64,000 bases of DNA. Origin: CAZPXH01 sp964591085. GTDB lineage: Bacteria > Spirochaetota > Spirochaetia > DSM-27196 > CAZPXH01. The notes under the pieces are model-generated. The model saw only the letters and a list, made by a program, of their open reading frames with translations. It was not told where the DNA came from and searched no databases. The first letter of the stretch is position 1, and the number at the start of each line of letters is the position of its first letter. The stretch lies in the NCBI GenBank assembly GCA_964591085.1, contig CAZPXH010000001.1, positions 248,001 through 312,000 of the forward strand. Reading direction: 5' to 3'. Shown piece after piece: positions 26,118-33,920 of this stretch. The translations under genes and the position numbers were made by a program.

Positions 26118-26190
26118 TTCTGTGCGCCGATGGCGCATCAAACCTGCAAGCTGGCTTCGCGGGGCTCAGTCCAGTACCGCCCATTCTGTG
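26102..26190 (+). repeat. 23 bp direct repeat of the tRNA-Val 3' end
   Basis: Bases 26102-26124 (3' side of the T stem, acceptor 3' strand, discriminator and 7 bp of flank) recur exactly at 26168-26190. The flanks after each copy also align loosely (CAAAC-T and CTGG blocks), suggesting a roughly 66 bp tandem unit. It could be a diverged tandem duplication or the scar of an element that used the tRNA as an attachment site. Confidence 0.8.
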
Positions 26191-26467
26191 GTCCATGGGA
26201 ACACCAAACTTGGGATCTGGTATTTGTTCTGACGGTGCTGGGCGGGAATCGCTGGGTTGTCCGGCCGGATGCCTACCTCGCCGGCGATGGTGCAATTCGT
26301 CCGGAAGTTCGAGTGGGCTCGGTCACCGTTGGGTGGAAAAGGTCCGGACCCACGACCTCCCCCGAGAATGCACGGGTAGCCGCGGCGCTCGTTCCGCTCC
26401 TGCTGGAGCCGCTCGGAGACCCGCCACTGCAGTTTGACGATCAGCTCCTCCGGCTTCCTCCGCTTCA
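26191..26467. other. Stretch without a supported gene
   Basis: No reading frame here has a ribosome site, a family signature or a normal codon pattern. Together with the repeat region it makes about 350 bp between tRNA-Val and the EEP gene. The sequence may be decayed DNA; on the minus strand one short reading begins KRRKPEELIVKL, like an IS3 OrfA start, but the match stops at once. Confidence 0.5.
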
Positions 26468-27385
26468 ATGAGTCCGCGTCTGCACTACCACCGCACGCCT
26501 GTAGCCGGGCGTTCTCAAGCGGGCCCGAGGCTGTGTTTTCTGTTGATGCTTTCCTTCGCCATCGTCGGACCGTTGTGGACCCAGGAAGTGGAGGACCTGG
26601 TGGTTCTCACCTGGAACGTGGAGAGCAGGGGGAGCAGCGCAACCGTGGTTGCAACGCAACTCGCAACGCACGCACGGGGCGCGAGCATTGTGGCTCTGCA
26701 GGAGGTGGAGGAGCAGGATGCGCCCTTGTATCGCGCAGCCCTCGGGCAGGGCTGGGAGTCCGTCGTTGGAACCACGGGAAGGAGCATGCGCCAGCTTCTC
26801 CTGTTTGACGCAAGACGTCTTGAGCTCATCGGGTACCGGGAACTCCTAAGCTATGACGGGGTGCCGCTGATCGCCGATTCCACGCGGAGTGGGTTGCGGG
26901 CGCCTATCCTTGCTGAGTTTGTAGACCGCTCCGGTGGCTACCGCTTTGGCGTTGTGGCGGTGCACTTCACTCGCGGGGATGAAGCGCAGCGTCTGTTGGA
27001 AGCATACCTGGTCCGGCGATTGCTGGAGGAGTCCGGGATTTCTCTTGTGGCCCTTGGTGACTTCAACTTTGACCTGGAGTTCAATCCGGATACCGGTGCG
27101 GTGATCGGCGGAAACACCTCCTGGGTAGCATTCACGGCAGGCACCGGGGTTCTGTGGATTGAGCCACAGGTTCTTGTGGATACGCAGTGGTCCGACGCAA
27201 ACGGCTCGGACCGCTATCCGGAATCAATCCTCGACTTTGTGTTCGTCAACGGGTGCAACTGGACGGGATCCGCAGAAATCGTGGTTCTCCCGGAGGACTT
27301 CCCGGACACCGGGGAGACCAGCGACCATCGGCCGGTTCGTGCACAGCTCACGCCAGATCCATTGAGCTGCCGCGATACCAGGTGA
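26468..27385 (+). CDS. Secreted endonuclease/exonuclease/phosphatase (EEP) family protein
   Basis: A long basic N-region and hydrophobic core (RLCFLLMLSFAIVGPLWTQE) form a signal peptide or anchor. The EEP fold motifs follow in order: LTWNVE, ALQEVE (metal-binding Glu), VAVHFTRGD, LVALGDFNFDLE, LDFVFVNG and SDHRPVRA (catalytic Asp-His). Members hydrolyse phosphodiester bonds in DNA, RNA, lipids or inositol phosphates; an exported copy could be a nuclease or phosphatase for nutrient scavenging. The substrate cannot be read from sequence. It follows a stretch without genes and has no clear promoter. Confidence 0.85.
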   Translation: MSPRLHYHRTPVAGRSQAGPRLCFLLMLSFAIVGPLWTQEVEDLVVLTWNVESRGSSATVVATQLATHARGASIVALQEVEEQDAPLYRAALGQGWESVVGTTGRSMRQLLLFDARRLELIGYRELLSYDGVPLIADSTRSGLRAPILAEFVDRSGGYRFGVVAVHFTRGDEAQRLLEAYLVRRLLEESGISLVALGDFNFDLEFNPDTGAVIGGNTSWVAFTAGTGVLWIEPQVLVDTQWSDANGSDRYPESILDFVFVNGCNWTGSAEIVVLPEDFPDTGETSDHRPVRAQLTPDPLSCRDTR

Positions 27386-27468
27386 AAATCTGGTTAATCC
27401 TTCCAAAAGGGATGCGCTTCCGGGCCTCGCGGTTGGCGCTTGAGTTCCATTCGGAGTACGCTCTGAAA

Positions 27469-27972
27469 ATGAAGGTATCTGTGAGTCGGCGCCTGCGTGT
27501 CCTCGCCGTGTCACTCTTTGCAGTGGCTCTCCTGTTCGTGTTCGCGCCCGGAAGCGCAGAAGCGCAGTCACGGCCGGACTTCACCTTGGACCCGGCCTTT
27601 GGAAGTGTTCGGCTGGAGTCGGGTTTCGCTCCCGACCCGTTCACGGTGCCGATCATTGCGGGTGGCCCGGTGGATCTGAACGCCTGGAACCGAGACTACG
27701 ACGGCTACGTTGCCGTTGCGCCTGATTACAGCCTGTTCTACGAGGCCGGGAGCACCTTTGATCTGACCATCTACATTGAGTCCAACGTGGATACGGTCGT
27801 TCTGATCAACGCACCGGATGGCCAGTACTACTTTTTTGATGACTTTGAGGGACTCAACGGTGGATACACCTTTGAGAATCCCCAGTCCGGGCGCTACGAC
27901 ATCTGGGTTGGTACCTACAACGAGTCTGACTTAGGCGCGCAGACCAGTCTCCTGATCACGGAGATCTACTGA
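27469..27972 (+). CDS. Secreted pre-peptidase-domain-like protein
   Basis: ATG at 27469 begins a signal peptide (VSRRLRVLAVSLFAVALLF, cleavage near AEAQ); longer in-frame starts upstream would precede it with unrelated residues. The mature part has FGSVRLESGFAPDPFTV, GYVAVAPDYSLFYEAGS, FDLTIYIES, DTVVLINAPDGQYYFFDD and NPQSGRYDIWVGTY, a pattern I associate with small secreted beta-sandwich proteins related to bacterial pre-peptidase C-terminal domains. There is no catalytic motif. The stop overlaps a 34-codon reading frame (TGATG). Confidence 0.7.
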   Translation: MKVSVSRRLRVLAVSLFAVALLFVFAPGSAEAQSRPDFTLDPAFGSVRLESGFAPDPFTVPIIAGGPVDLNAWNRDYDGYVAVAPDYSLFYEAGSTFDLTIYIESNVDTVVLINAPDGQYYFFDDFEGLNGGYTFENPQSGRYDIWVGTYNESDLGAQTSLLITEIY

Positions 27973-28076
27973 TGCGTGTGGTGGCAATGCCGCGGATCAC
28001 TCTCCTGATTGCCGCGGCTGTCGCCGTGCTGATGCAGTCATCGTCATCTCTAAGCCTCGGTCGTAAAGTACCCTGA
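27972..28076 (+). CDS. Possible 34-residue hydrophobic peptide
   Basis: ATG overlaps the preceding stop (ATGA-type coupling) and opens MRVVAMPRITLLIAAAVAVL, a signal- or membrane-helix-like segment. It ends within the first arm of a hairpin. No homologue is recognised, and the coding status rests only on the coupled start and hydrophobic run. Confidence 0.25.
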   Translation: MRVVAMPRITLLIAAAVAVLMQSSSSLSLGRKVP

Positions 28077-28121
28077 CCGAGGCTCCGTGGTTCCTGTCCG
28101 CCGGTTGCGCCGGGCGGACAG
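28054..28121 (+). other. Two consecutive perfect hairpins without T-tracts
   Basis: First stem GCCTCGGTC (28054-28062) / GACCGAGGC (28075-28083), loop 12 nt. Second stem CTGTCCGCC (28094-28102) / GGCGGACAG (28113-28121), loop 10 nt. Both are 9 bp and lie between a secreted-protein gene and crtI. They may end or stabilise the upstream transcript, but the absence of a U-tract leaves termination unproven. Confidence 0.6.
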
Positions 28122-28155
28122 TGGTCGCGGTACTGCCGACACATGAAGATCGTGC

Positions 28156-28178
28156 GTATACTCACCGTATAACCTCAC
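28156..28178 (+). promoter_or_regulatory. Tandem repeats with -10-like boxes upstream of crtI
   Basis: GTATACTCAC is followed immediately by CGTATAACCTCAC, an imperfect tandem repeat holding TATACT (28157-28162) and TATAAC (28168-28173). Either could be a -10 element; -35 matches are poor, as in activator-dependent or repressed promoters. The start codon is about 22 nt further on. Confidence 0.4.
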
Positions 28179-28195
28179 TGACTGTGGAGCACTGA

Positions 28196-29677
28196 TTGGA
28201 ACGCAACGCGGTGGTAATTGGTGGAGGCTTCGGCGGATTGTCGTCGGCCGGCCTTCTGGCAAAGCAGGGTTACCGGGTGACCGTGCTTGAGAAGAACGAG
28301 GTCCTCGGCGGCCGGGCTCGGGTCTGGGAGACTGACGGCTTTGTATTTGACATGGGTCCCTCCTGGTACCTGATGCCGGAAGTTTTTGAACGCTACTTCA
28401 CCCAGCTGGGCAAGGAGCGCAAAGACTACTACGACCTGTACAAGCTTGATCCCTACTATCGAGTCTTCTTTGGCAACGGCGCGGAGCCGGTGGACATCAC
28501 CCAGGACCACGAGCACAACCGGCAGGTCTTTGAGTCGTTTGAGCCCGGCGGAGCGGTGAAACTGGACGCCTATCTCAAGCAGGCTGAGTACAAGTATCGC
28601 GTTGCGATGGACGAGTTCCTGTACCGCGAGTACCGGCACATCTTCCAGTTCCTGAACTGGAGGTTGATGACCGAGGGTCTGAAGCTCAACGTGTTCAGCA
28701 ACCTGGATCGCTTTGTCCGGCGCTACTTCACTGATCCCCGAGCGCGGCACATTCTGGAATACGCCATGGTGTTCCTTGGCAGCAGCCCCCAGAATGCGCC
28801 GGCCCTGTACAGCATCATGTCCCACGTGGACCTCAACCTTGGTGTCTATTTTCCACGCGGGGGAATGACCAAACTCGTTCAGGGAATGGCGAAGGCGGCT
28901 GAGGAGCTTGGCACCGAGTTCCGCACCGGAACGCCGGCAACCGGGATTGGATACCGTAATGGGGCGGTCACCGAGGTTCACACGCCCTCAGGCGCAGTAC
29001 CGGCTGACCTGGTAGTTGTGAACGCTGACTACGCGTGGGCGGACCGAAATCTCTTGCCGGAGGGCATGCGGAACTACAGCGACGGCTACTGGGACAAGCG
29101 GGTAATGGCCCCAACGATGTTCATCATCTACCTTGGCCTCTCCAAGAAGGTTCCGCAGCTTGTACACCACAATCTGTACTTCTCGCCTGACTGGGACGGG
29201 CACTTTGATGCCATCTTTGGAAAGAACAAGCGCTGGCCAGATAGTCCGTCCTACTACGTCAGCTGCGCCTCCCACGATGATCCTGGCGTGGCGCCTGAAG
29301 GCAAGGAAAACATCTTCTTCCTGGTGCCGGTTGCAGCGGGCCTGGAAGACGATCCGGAGTTCCGGGAGTCATACGCGGAGAAGATCCTGGATCACTTTGA
29401 GGGCATGATTGGCGAGCGAATCCGTGATCACATCCAGATCAAGCGCCTGTTCTCCCACCGGGACTTTGCCGGCGACTACAACGCGCTGAAGGGCACCGCC
29501 CTGGGAATCTCACATACGCTCGGTCAGACGGCGGTGTTCCGCCCGCGGATGCGGCACCGCAAGCTTGGGAACATGTTCTTTGCCGGGCAGTACACGCACC
29601 CGGGCATTGGCGTTCCCATGACGCTGATTGCCTCCGAGATAATTTCGGACATCGTGAAGCGGGAACTTCCCGCCTGA
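28196..29677 (+). CDS. crtI: Phytoene desaturase-family carotenoid oxidoreductase
   Basis: TTG start with GGAG 7 nt upstream. The N-terminal FAD-binding dinucleotide fold (VVIGGGFGGLSSAGLLAKQGYRV...LEKNEVLGGRA) and FDMGPSWYLMPEVF, YFPRGGM and the C-terminal FAGQYTHPGIGVPMTL signature are those of CrtI-type desaturases. The enzyme introduces double bonds into phytoene (or a C30 analogue) to give coloured polyenes at the membrane. Length of 493 residues is normal. Followed by crtB and a prenyl synthase, enough for a linear carotenoid; no cyclase, ketolase or hydratase is in the window. Confidence 0.92.
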   Translation: MERNAVVIGGGFGGLSSAGLLAKQGYRVTVLEKNEVLGGRARVWETDGFVFDMGPSWYLMPEVFERYFTQLGKERKDYYDLYKLDPYYRVFFGNGAEPVDITQDHEHNRQVFESFEPGGAVKLDAYLKQAEYKYRVAMDEFLYREYRHIFQFLNWRLMTEGLKLNVFSNLDRFVRRYFTDPRARHILEYAMVFLGSSPQNAPALYSIMSHVDLNLGVYFPRGGMTKLVQGMAKAAEELGTEFRTGTPATGIGYRNGAVTEVHTPSGAVPADLVVVNADYAWADRNLLPEGMRNYSDGYWDKRVMAPTMFIIYLGLSKKVPQLVHHNLYFSPDWDGHFDAIFGKNKRWPDSPSYYVSCASHDDPGVAPEGKENIFFLVPVAAGLEDDPEFRESYAEKILDHFEGMIGERIRDHIQIKRLFSHRDFAGDYNALKGTALGISHTLGQTAVFRPRMRHRKLGNMFFAGQYTHPGIGVPMTLIASEIISDIVKRELPA

Positions 29678-29733
29678 AACCCGCCCTCGGGTGATGGAGG
29701 CTTGGTGAGATTTCGCGGGAAACGGAGCGAGCT

Positions 29734-30561
29734 GTGAAGAGCACTGACATTCACGAACAGACCTTTCGGGCCGGTAGCAAGACCTACTACAACGCCAGCC
29801 GCTTTTTCCCGCGGGAAGTCAGAGACGATGTCTACCTGCTCTACGGCTTTGTCCGTGTTGCGGACAACTTTGTGGACAGCGTTCCGCAGGATCCGGATGG
29901 CTTTCACGAGTTTGAGGCGCGGTATCGGCGCGGGCTTGCCGGAGAAACGACAGGTGATCCCATCATCGACGGCTTTGTGGACCTGTCCCGGCGCCGGAGC
30001 TTTGACCCGGCCTGGGCAGATGCCTTTCTGTACTCCATGCGTCTGGACCTCACCAAGCGGCGCTACGGGACGCTGGATGAGACCCTTGAGTACATCTACG
30101 GCTCGGCAGAGGTCATCGGGCTGTTCATGGCACGGATGATGGACCTGAGCCCGGAAAGTCTGCAGCCCGCCCGCATGCTTGGCCGTGCCATGCAGTTCAT
30201 CAACTTCATCCGGGACATTGCGGAGGACCAGGGACTCGGCCGGGAGTATCTGCCGATGGAGGAAACCAGCCTCCCGGACCTTTCACAGGAGAGCGCGAAG
30301 GCAGATCCGAACGAGTTCCGGCGCTTTGTGCGCGCGCAGCTGGAGCGCTACCGGGGTTGGCAGCGGGAGGCAGAAAGTGGTTACCGCTTCCTCCCACCAC
30401 GCCTGCGAATACCCATCCGTACGGCCGGAGACATGTACAACTGGACCGGCGAGCAGATTTCGCGGGACCCGCTCATTGTGTACCAGCGCAAGGTGAAGCC
30501 GGCCAAGGCGCGGATTGTGATTCGCGGAATCACCAATCGCTTACGCGGGCTTCCCTCTTGA
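29734..30561 (+). CDS. crtB: Phytoene/squalene synthase family protein
   Basis: GTG at 29734, 56 bp after crtI. The two Asp-rich motifs that bind Mg-diphosphate are present: VRVADNFVDS (about 46-55) and NFIRDIAEDQGLGREYLP (about 153-170). TYYNASRFFP at the N-terminus is the conserved F-x-x-AS-like entry. It condenses two prenyl diphosphates head to head; GGPP as substrate (phytoene) is inferred from the neighbouring prenyl synthase. The TGA overlaps a TTG start of the next gene. Confidence 0.92.
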   Translation: MKSTDIHEQTFRAGSKTYYNASRFFPREVRDDVYLLYGFVRVADNFVDSVPQDPDGFHEFEARYRRGLAGETTGDPIIDGFVDLSRRRSFDPAWADAFLYSMRLDLTKRRYGTLDETLEYIYGSAEVIGLFMARMMDLSPESLQPARMLGRAMQFINFIRDIAEDQGLGREYLPMEETSLPDLSQESAKADPNEFRRFVRAQLERYRGWQREAESGYRFLPPRLRIPIRTAGDMYNWTGEQISRDPLIVYQRKVKPAKARIVIRGITNRLRGLPS

Positions 30562-31604
30562 GTCTCCATCCGATCCTTACGTCTTTCCGGCCACAGATAA
30601 GCTCCGCCGTGGCGACTGAAGCGGATGCGGTGCGTCCCTTGCTACGCAAAGCATCCAAAGATGCGGATGAGCTGCTGGACAAGCTTGTTGATTACACTTC
30701 GGACGGGAAAATGATCCGAGGGGCACTGGTTCTCCTCGGCGGCGGTCTCTACGGCCGGAAACCTGATCTGGTGCTGATGCGAGCCGCTGCCGCGTTGGAG
30801 CTGACCCAGAGCTTTCTCCTGATTCACGACGACATCATGGACCAGGACGACCTACGGCGCGGGAAGCCGTCAATTCATGCTGCTTACCGGGACGCGTCCG
30901 GATTATCTGGCCCGTCAGCTGCCCGACTCGGTGCCGCAATGGGAATCTGCACCGGAGATGTAGCTGCCATGCTTGCGCTCTCGGCCGCGAATGGTGCTGC
31001 GGCTGAGGCGGGTGTGCCGCAGCTAGGGGTGCGCTTTGCCCGGGAGATCGCGTCCGTGGGGCTTGCGCAGATGGATGACGTTCGGTTTGGCCTGACATCT
31101 GCAGACCCTGATGAAGCCGAGATTGAGCGGGTCTATCGGTTCAAGACAGGACGGTACACGTTTTCGCTTCCACTGCTCTTTGGCGCAGGGGTCGCAGGGG
31201 CGGACGAAGCTGCCATTGAAGCGCTTGCTTCGGCCGGCGAGGAATTGGGAATCGGGTTTCAGCTGCGCGATGACGAGATTGGCGCCTTCGGTGACAGCGA
31301 GGAAACCGGAAAGCCTTCAGGAGCGGATCTTCGGGAGAACAAGAAAACCATCCTGAGAAGGATGATCCTCACGGAGATCCCGGGTTCTGCGGGCTATTTC
31401 ACCGCGGACTTGTCACCGAACGAGCTGGAGCAGCTCCGGAGCAAGGTTCATGAGGCTGGGCTCCTTGACCGCTACCGTACACGGATGGAGAAGAAGGTTT
31501 CCCGGGGGCTGGAGATCCTCAGGCCCTTCCGTGACGGCTGGAATGATGATTCCTGGATTGGGCTTGAGGGCCTTGCCCGCTATTCGGTGGAGCGGCTTTC
31601 CTGA
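30558..31604 (+). CDS. crtE: Trans-polyprenyl diphosphate synthase (GGPP synthase-like)
   Basis: TTG at 30558 sits in a TTGA overlap with crtB; an in-frame GTG at 30609 is possible. The 348-residue protein has GGKxxRxxL-like KMIRGALVLLGG, the first Asp-rich motif DDIMDQDDLRRG, KTGRY, and a second Asp-rich motif LRDDEIGAFGD. The second motif differs from the usual DDxxD but keeps two Asp and the GD, as in some GGPP synthases. It extends allylic diphosphates with IPP; chain length cannot be fixed by eye, but crtB/crtI context favours C20. The 3' end overlaps the convergent hydrolase gene by 25 bp. Confidence 0.88.
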   Translation: MSLHPILTSFRPQISSAVATEADAVRPLLRKASKDADELLDKLVDYTSDGKMIRGALVLLGGGLYGRKPDLVLMRAAAALELTQSFLLIHDDIMDQDDLRRGKPSIHAAYRDASGLSGPSAARLGAAMGICTGDVAAMLALSAANGAAAEAGVPQLGVRFAREIASVGLAQMDDVRFGLTSADPDEAEIERVYRFKTGRYTFSLPLLFGAGVAGADEAAIEALASAGEELGIGFQLRDDEIGAFGDSEETGKPSGADLRENKKTILRRMILTEIPGSAGYFTADLSPNELEQLRSKVHEAGLLDRYRTRMEKKVSRGLEILRPFRDGWNDDSWIGLEGLARYSVERLS

Positions 31605-32362
31605 GCGAGGGCTGAAAGAAAGCGCGAACCAAGTGCTGCGGCGACCACCATCTGGCTTCCAGGAGGTTCGGAGTCCTCGCCGTCTCCGTCCTGCGGACCG
31701 TAGTCGCCGAATCCGGCGTGGTTACCTTCTGGAAGCTCCACGAGTTCCGCAGCTTCCGGAAGCCGCCCCGCAGCGACCCGGAGCTGCTCCACCCCTGCAA
31801 CGCTGTCCCGTGCGCCCCAGACGCTCTGCACGGCTATCTCCCCGGAGGCGAGGCCGGAACTCTCGGGGGGGTAGGACCCATGGATGATGAGAGCAGCGAA
31901 GGGCTGATCGTCCCGGTCCGCCACGACGGCGGCCATTGCACCACCAAGCGAATGGCCGCCTATCGCAAGCACGGCGCCCGGCGCAGGCGCGAGGTCAGCA
32001 AGAACGCTGCGGTACCGGTTGATCCCAAAGACCGCCAGCCGAAATGGCACCCGTACCACGGCGGTGCTGACGCCTCGCTCGGAAAACGCGGCTGCGAGGG
32101 GGATGTAGGCTTCCTCATCCACTTTTCCGCCGGGGTAGTAGACCAGCAAGAGTTCCCCGTCGGTGTTTGCTGCCTCCGCGGAAACGTACCAGCCCCAGGT
32201 CCGCTCCTGGACCGCAATCCCTGATTCCCGATACCCCGCCGGAGACCTGGATGCGCGATAGTAGTCCAGGACATACACGGTCCAAAGAATCCCGAGTAAG
32301 ACAAGGCCAATCCCGATCCCCAACAGGAAGCGGCTTCCACGAAATGCCGGCGCCCTGCTCAT
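31580..32362 (-). CDS. Membrane-anchored alpha/beta hydrolase
   Basis: An N-terminal membrane helix (LLGIGIGLVLLGILWTVYVL) precedes an alpha/beta hydrolase domain: LLVYYPGGKVDEEAY, nucleophile elbow GGHSLGGAMAA, IIHGSYPP, VWGARDSVAG and a late His in EGNHAGFGDYGPQDGDGE. The layout matches the alpha/beta hydrolase 5-type subfamily exported or tethered at the envelope; the substrate is unknown. Its ATG overlaps the pdxT stop (ATGA on the minus strand), so it is the third gene of the pdxS-pdxT transcript, though a link to vitamin B6 is not expected from the family. Confidence 0.82.
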   Translation of the reverse strand: MSRAPAFRGSRFLLGIGIGLVLLGILWTVYVLDYYRASRSPAGYRESGIAVQERTWGWYVSAEAANTDGELLLVYYPGGKVDEEAYIPLAAAFSERGVSTAVVRVPFRLAVFGINRYRSVLADLAPAPGAVLAIGGHSLGGAMAAVVADRDDQPFAALIIHGSYPPESSGLASGEIAVQSVWGARDSVAGVEQLRVAAGRLPEAAELVELPEGNHAGFGDYGPQDGDGEDSEPPGSQMVVAAALGSRFLSALAQESRSTE

Positions 32363-32964
32363 AGAATGGGTTCCATCAGGCCGGCCATACCGGCAAAGAG
32401 TGCGTGAACCCTGGCGTCTGATGTCAATTCCGGGTGGAAGGTGGACGCAAGCACGCGGCCCGCCCGAACGAGCACCGGTGCACCGTCCAATTCGCCAAGG
32501 ACCTCCACCTCCGGCTCTGCGTTCCGCAGGATTGGTGCACGAATGAAGACCCCCGAGATCGGATCAGCGCCCAGCAGCGGCACGGGGACAGGTGCGGTGA
32601 AGCTGTCTATCTGACGTCCGTAGGCGTTGCGCTCCACATCGGCGGGAAGCAGTGCCAGACTCTTCTGCTCAAGCCCGATTATCCGTCTGCTCAGGAGGAT
32701 TGCCCCTGCGCAGGTACCGAATATCGAGCCGCCAGCCTCAACAAAGCCCGGAATCGCGGCAAAGAGTCCGCTCCGCTCCATGAGCATGCCGATTGTGGTG
32801 CTTTCGCCCCCGGGAATCACCAGGCCCAGCAGGCCAGTAAGCTCCTCCGGCCTCCGAACCCGTCTACAGCGGATTCCCAGTCGGTCAAAGGTGCTGACGT
32901 GCTCGGCAAAGTCTCCCTGGAAGGAGACAACTCCACAGCCCTCGTCTTTGCTGCTACCAGCCAC
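32359..32964 (-). CDS. pdxT: Pyridoxal 5'-phosphate synthase glutaminase subunit
   Basis: GTG at 32964 lies 11 bp inside pdxS. The 201-residue class I glutaminase has VVSFQGDFAEH, VIPGGEST (oxyanion loop), the nucleophile in FGTCAGAILLS and the His-Glu pair in FHPELT. It releases ammonia from glutamine and channels it to PdxS. Family starts are usually closer to the VxxxQGxxxEH motif, in line with this choice; longer in-frame starts within pdxS are not credible. Confidence 0.95.
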   Translation of the reverse strand: MAGSSKDEGCGVVSFQGDFAEHVSTFDRLGIRCRRVRRPEELTGLLGLVIPGGESTTIGMLMERSGLFAAIPGFVEAGGSIFGTCAGAILLSRRIIGLEQKSLALLPADVERNAYGRQIDSFTAPVPVPLLGADPISGVFIRAPILRNAEPEVEVLGELDGAPVLVRAGRVLASTFHPELTSDARVHALFAGMAGLMEPIL

Positions 32965-33859
32965 GCCCGGCCAGTCTGCGCTCAGCCTCCATTGCGGCGG
33001 TGTCAATGCTCTCCATCGCCTCGCCCAGACCGGCACTGATCTCGGCAAGGGCCTTGGGGTCATCTGCGTGGGCAACAGCGTCCACAACGGCGCGCGCACG
33101 ACGCTCAGGGTCTGACGACTTGAAGATCCCGGAGCCGACGAAGACGGCCTGCGCACCAAGCTGCACCATGAGTGCGGCATCAGCGGGAGTGGCAACTCCG
33201 CCCGCGCTGAAGTTCGGGACCGGCAGCTCTCCGGTGTTGGCAACTTCAACCACCAGCTCGTACGGTGCACCAAGTTCCTTGGCCATGGTCATCAGTTCCT
33301 CGTGTGGGGCGGACTGCAAGCGGCGGATCTCTTCATTCACCGTGCGAAGGTGTCGAACCGCTTCCACAATGTCACCGGTCCCGGCTTCGCCCTTTGTTCG
33401 GATCATTGCCGCACCTTCGCCGATCCGCCGTAGCGCTTCCCCCAGATTCCGGCAGCCACACACAAAGGGGACCGTGAAGGCGTGCTTGTTCACGTGAAAG
33501 CGGTCATCGGCGGGGGTCAGCACCTCACTCTCGTCAATGAAGTCAACGCCAAGCGCCTGGAGAATCTGCGCTTCAGTCAGGTGGCCGATTCGGCATTTGG
33601 CCATAACGGGAATGGTAACGGCAGCCTGAATCTCCGCGATCATCTGAGGGTCGCTCATGCGGGCAACGCCGCCAGATTTCCGGATGTCCGCGGGGACCCG
33701 TTCCAGAGCCATGACAGCCTGCGCGCCGGCTTCCGCGGCAATTCGTGCCTGTTCCACGTTGGCAACATCCATGATAACGCCACCCCGAAGCATTCGGGCG
33801 AGGCCGACCTTTGTCTGAAAAGCTGCGGGCTGACGATCTGACCAGGGAGTTTCACTCAT
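32954..33859 (-). CDS. pdxS: Pyridoxal 5'-phosphate synthase lyase subunit
   Basis: 301 residues with the near-invariant PdxS sequence: GLARMLRGGVIMDVAN, ALERVPADIR, MAKCRIGH (substrate lysine), EAQIL, IRTKGEAGTGD (second lysine) and NFSAGGVATPADAALM. It builds PLP from ribose 5-phosphate, glyceraldehyde 3-phosphate and ammonia from PdxT. ATG at 33859 has no ribosome site; a TAGATT -10 ends 9 nt upstream. Divergent from yggS, which also handles PLP. Confidence 0.97.
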   Translation of the reverse strand: MSETPWSDRQPAAFQTKVGLARMLRGGVIMDVANVEQARIAAEAGAQAVMALERVPADIRKSGGVARMSDPQMIAEIQAAVTIPVMAKCRIGHLTEAQILQALGVDFIDESEVLTPADDRFHVNKHAFTVPFVCGCRNLGEALRRIGEGAAMIRTKGEAGTGDIVEAVRHLRTVNEEIRRLQSAPHEELMTMAKELGAPYELVVEVANTGELPVPNFSAGGVATPADAALMVQLGAQAVFVGSGIFKSSDPERRARAVVDAVAHADDPKALAEISAGLGEAMESIDTAAMEAERRLAGRGW

Positions 33860-33868
33860 AGCGCTGGG

Positions 33869-33897
33869 AATCTATGGCAGCGCTTGACGAAGGTCAA
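33869..33897 (-). promoter_or_regulatory. pdxS promoter with TTGAC-GAAG-GTCAA palindrome
   Basis: On the minus strand TTGACC (33897-33892), 17 bp spacer, TAGATT (33874-33869). On the plus strand TTGACG (33884-33889) is a -35 candidate for yggS. The two -35 boxes face each other as a perfect inverted repeat, TTGAC-N4-GTCAA, at 33884-33897. Confidence 0.45.
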
Positions 33898-33920
33898 CAA
33901 AAGCGCGGTAGCCTCGACGC

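Noticed and set aside
26071..26295. Minus-strand frame reading GGTGLEPVTP
   Set aside because: This is the familiar false peptide obtained by translating a tRNA 3' end in reverse; it runs over tRNA-Val and its duplicated end.
26166..26468. Minus-strand frame opening KRRKPEELIVKL, like an IS3 OrfA start
   Set aside because: The resemblance covers only about a dozen residues, the rest has no transposase helix-turn-helix, and no inverted repeats or OrfB are present. Treated as decayed or random sequence.
28054..28121. The two hairpins as standard Rho-independent terminators
   Set aside because: Neither stem is followed by a T-run, unlike the flaA terminator at 19047-19076, so they are listed only as hairpins.
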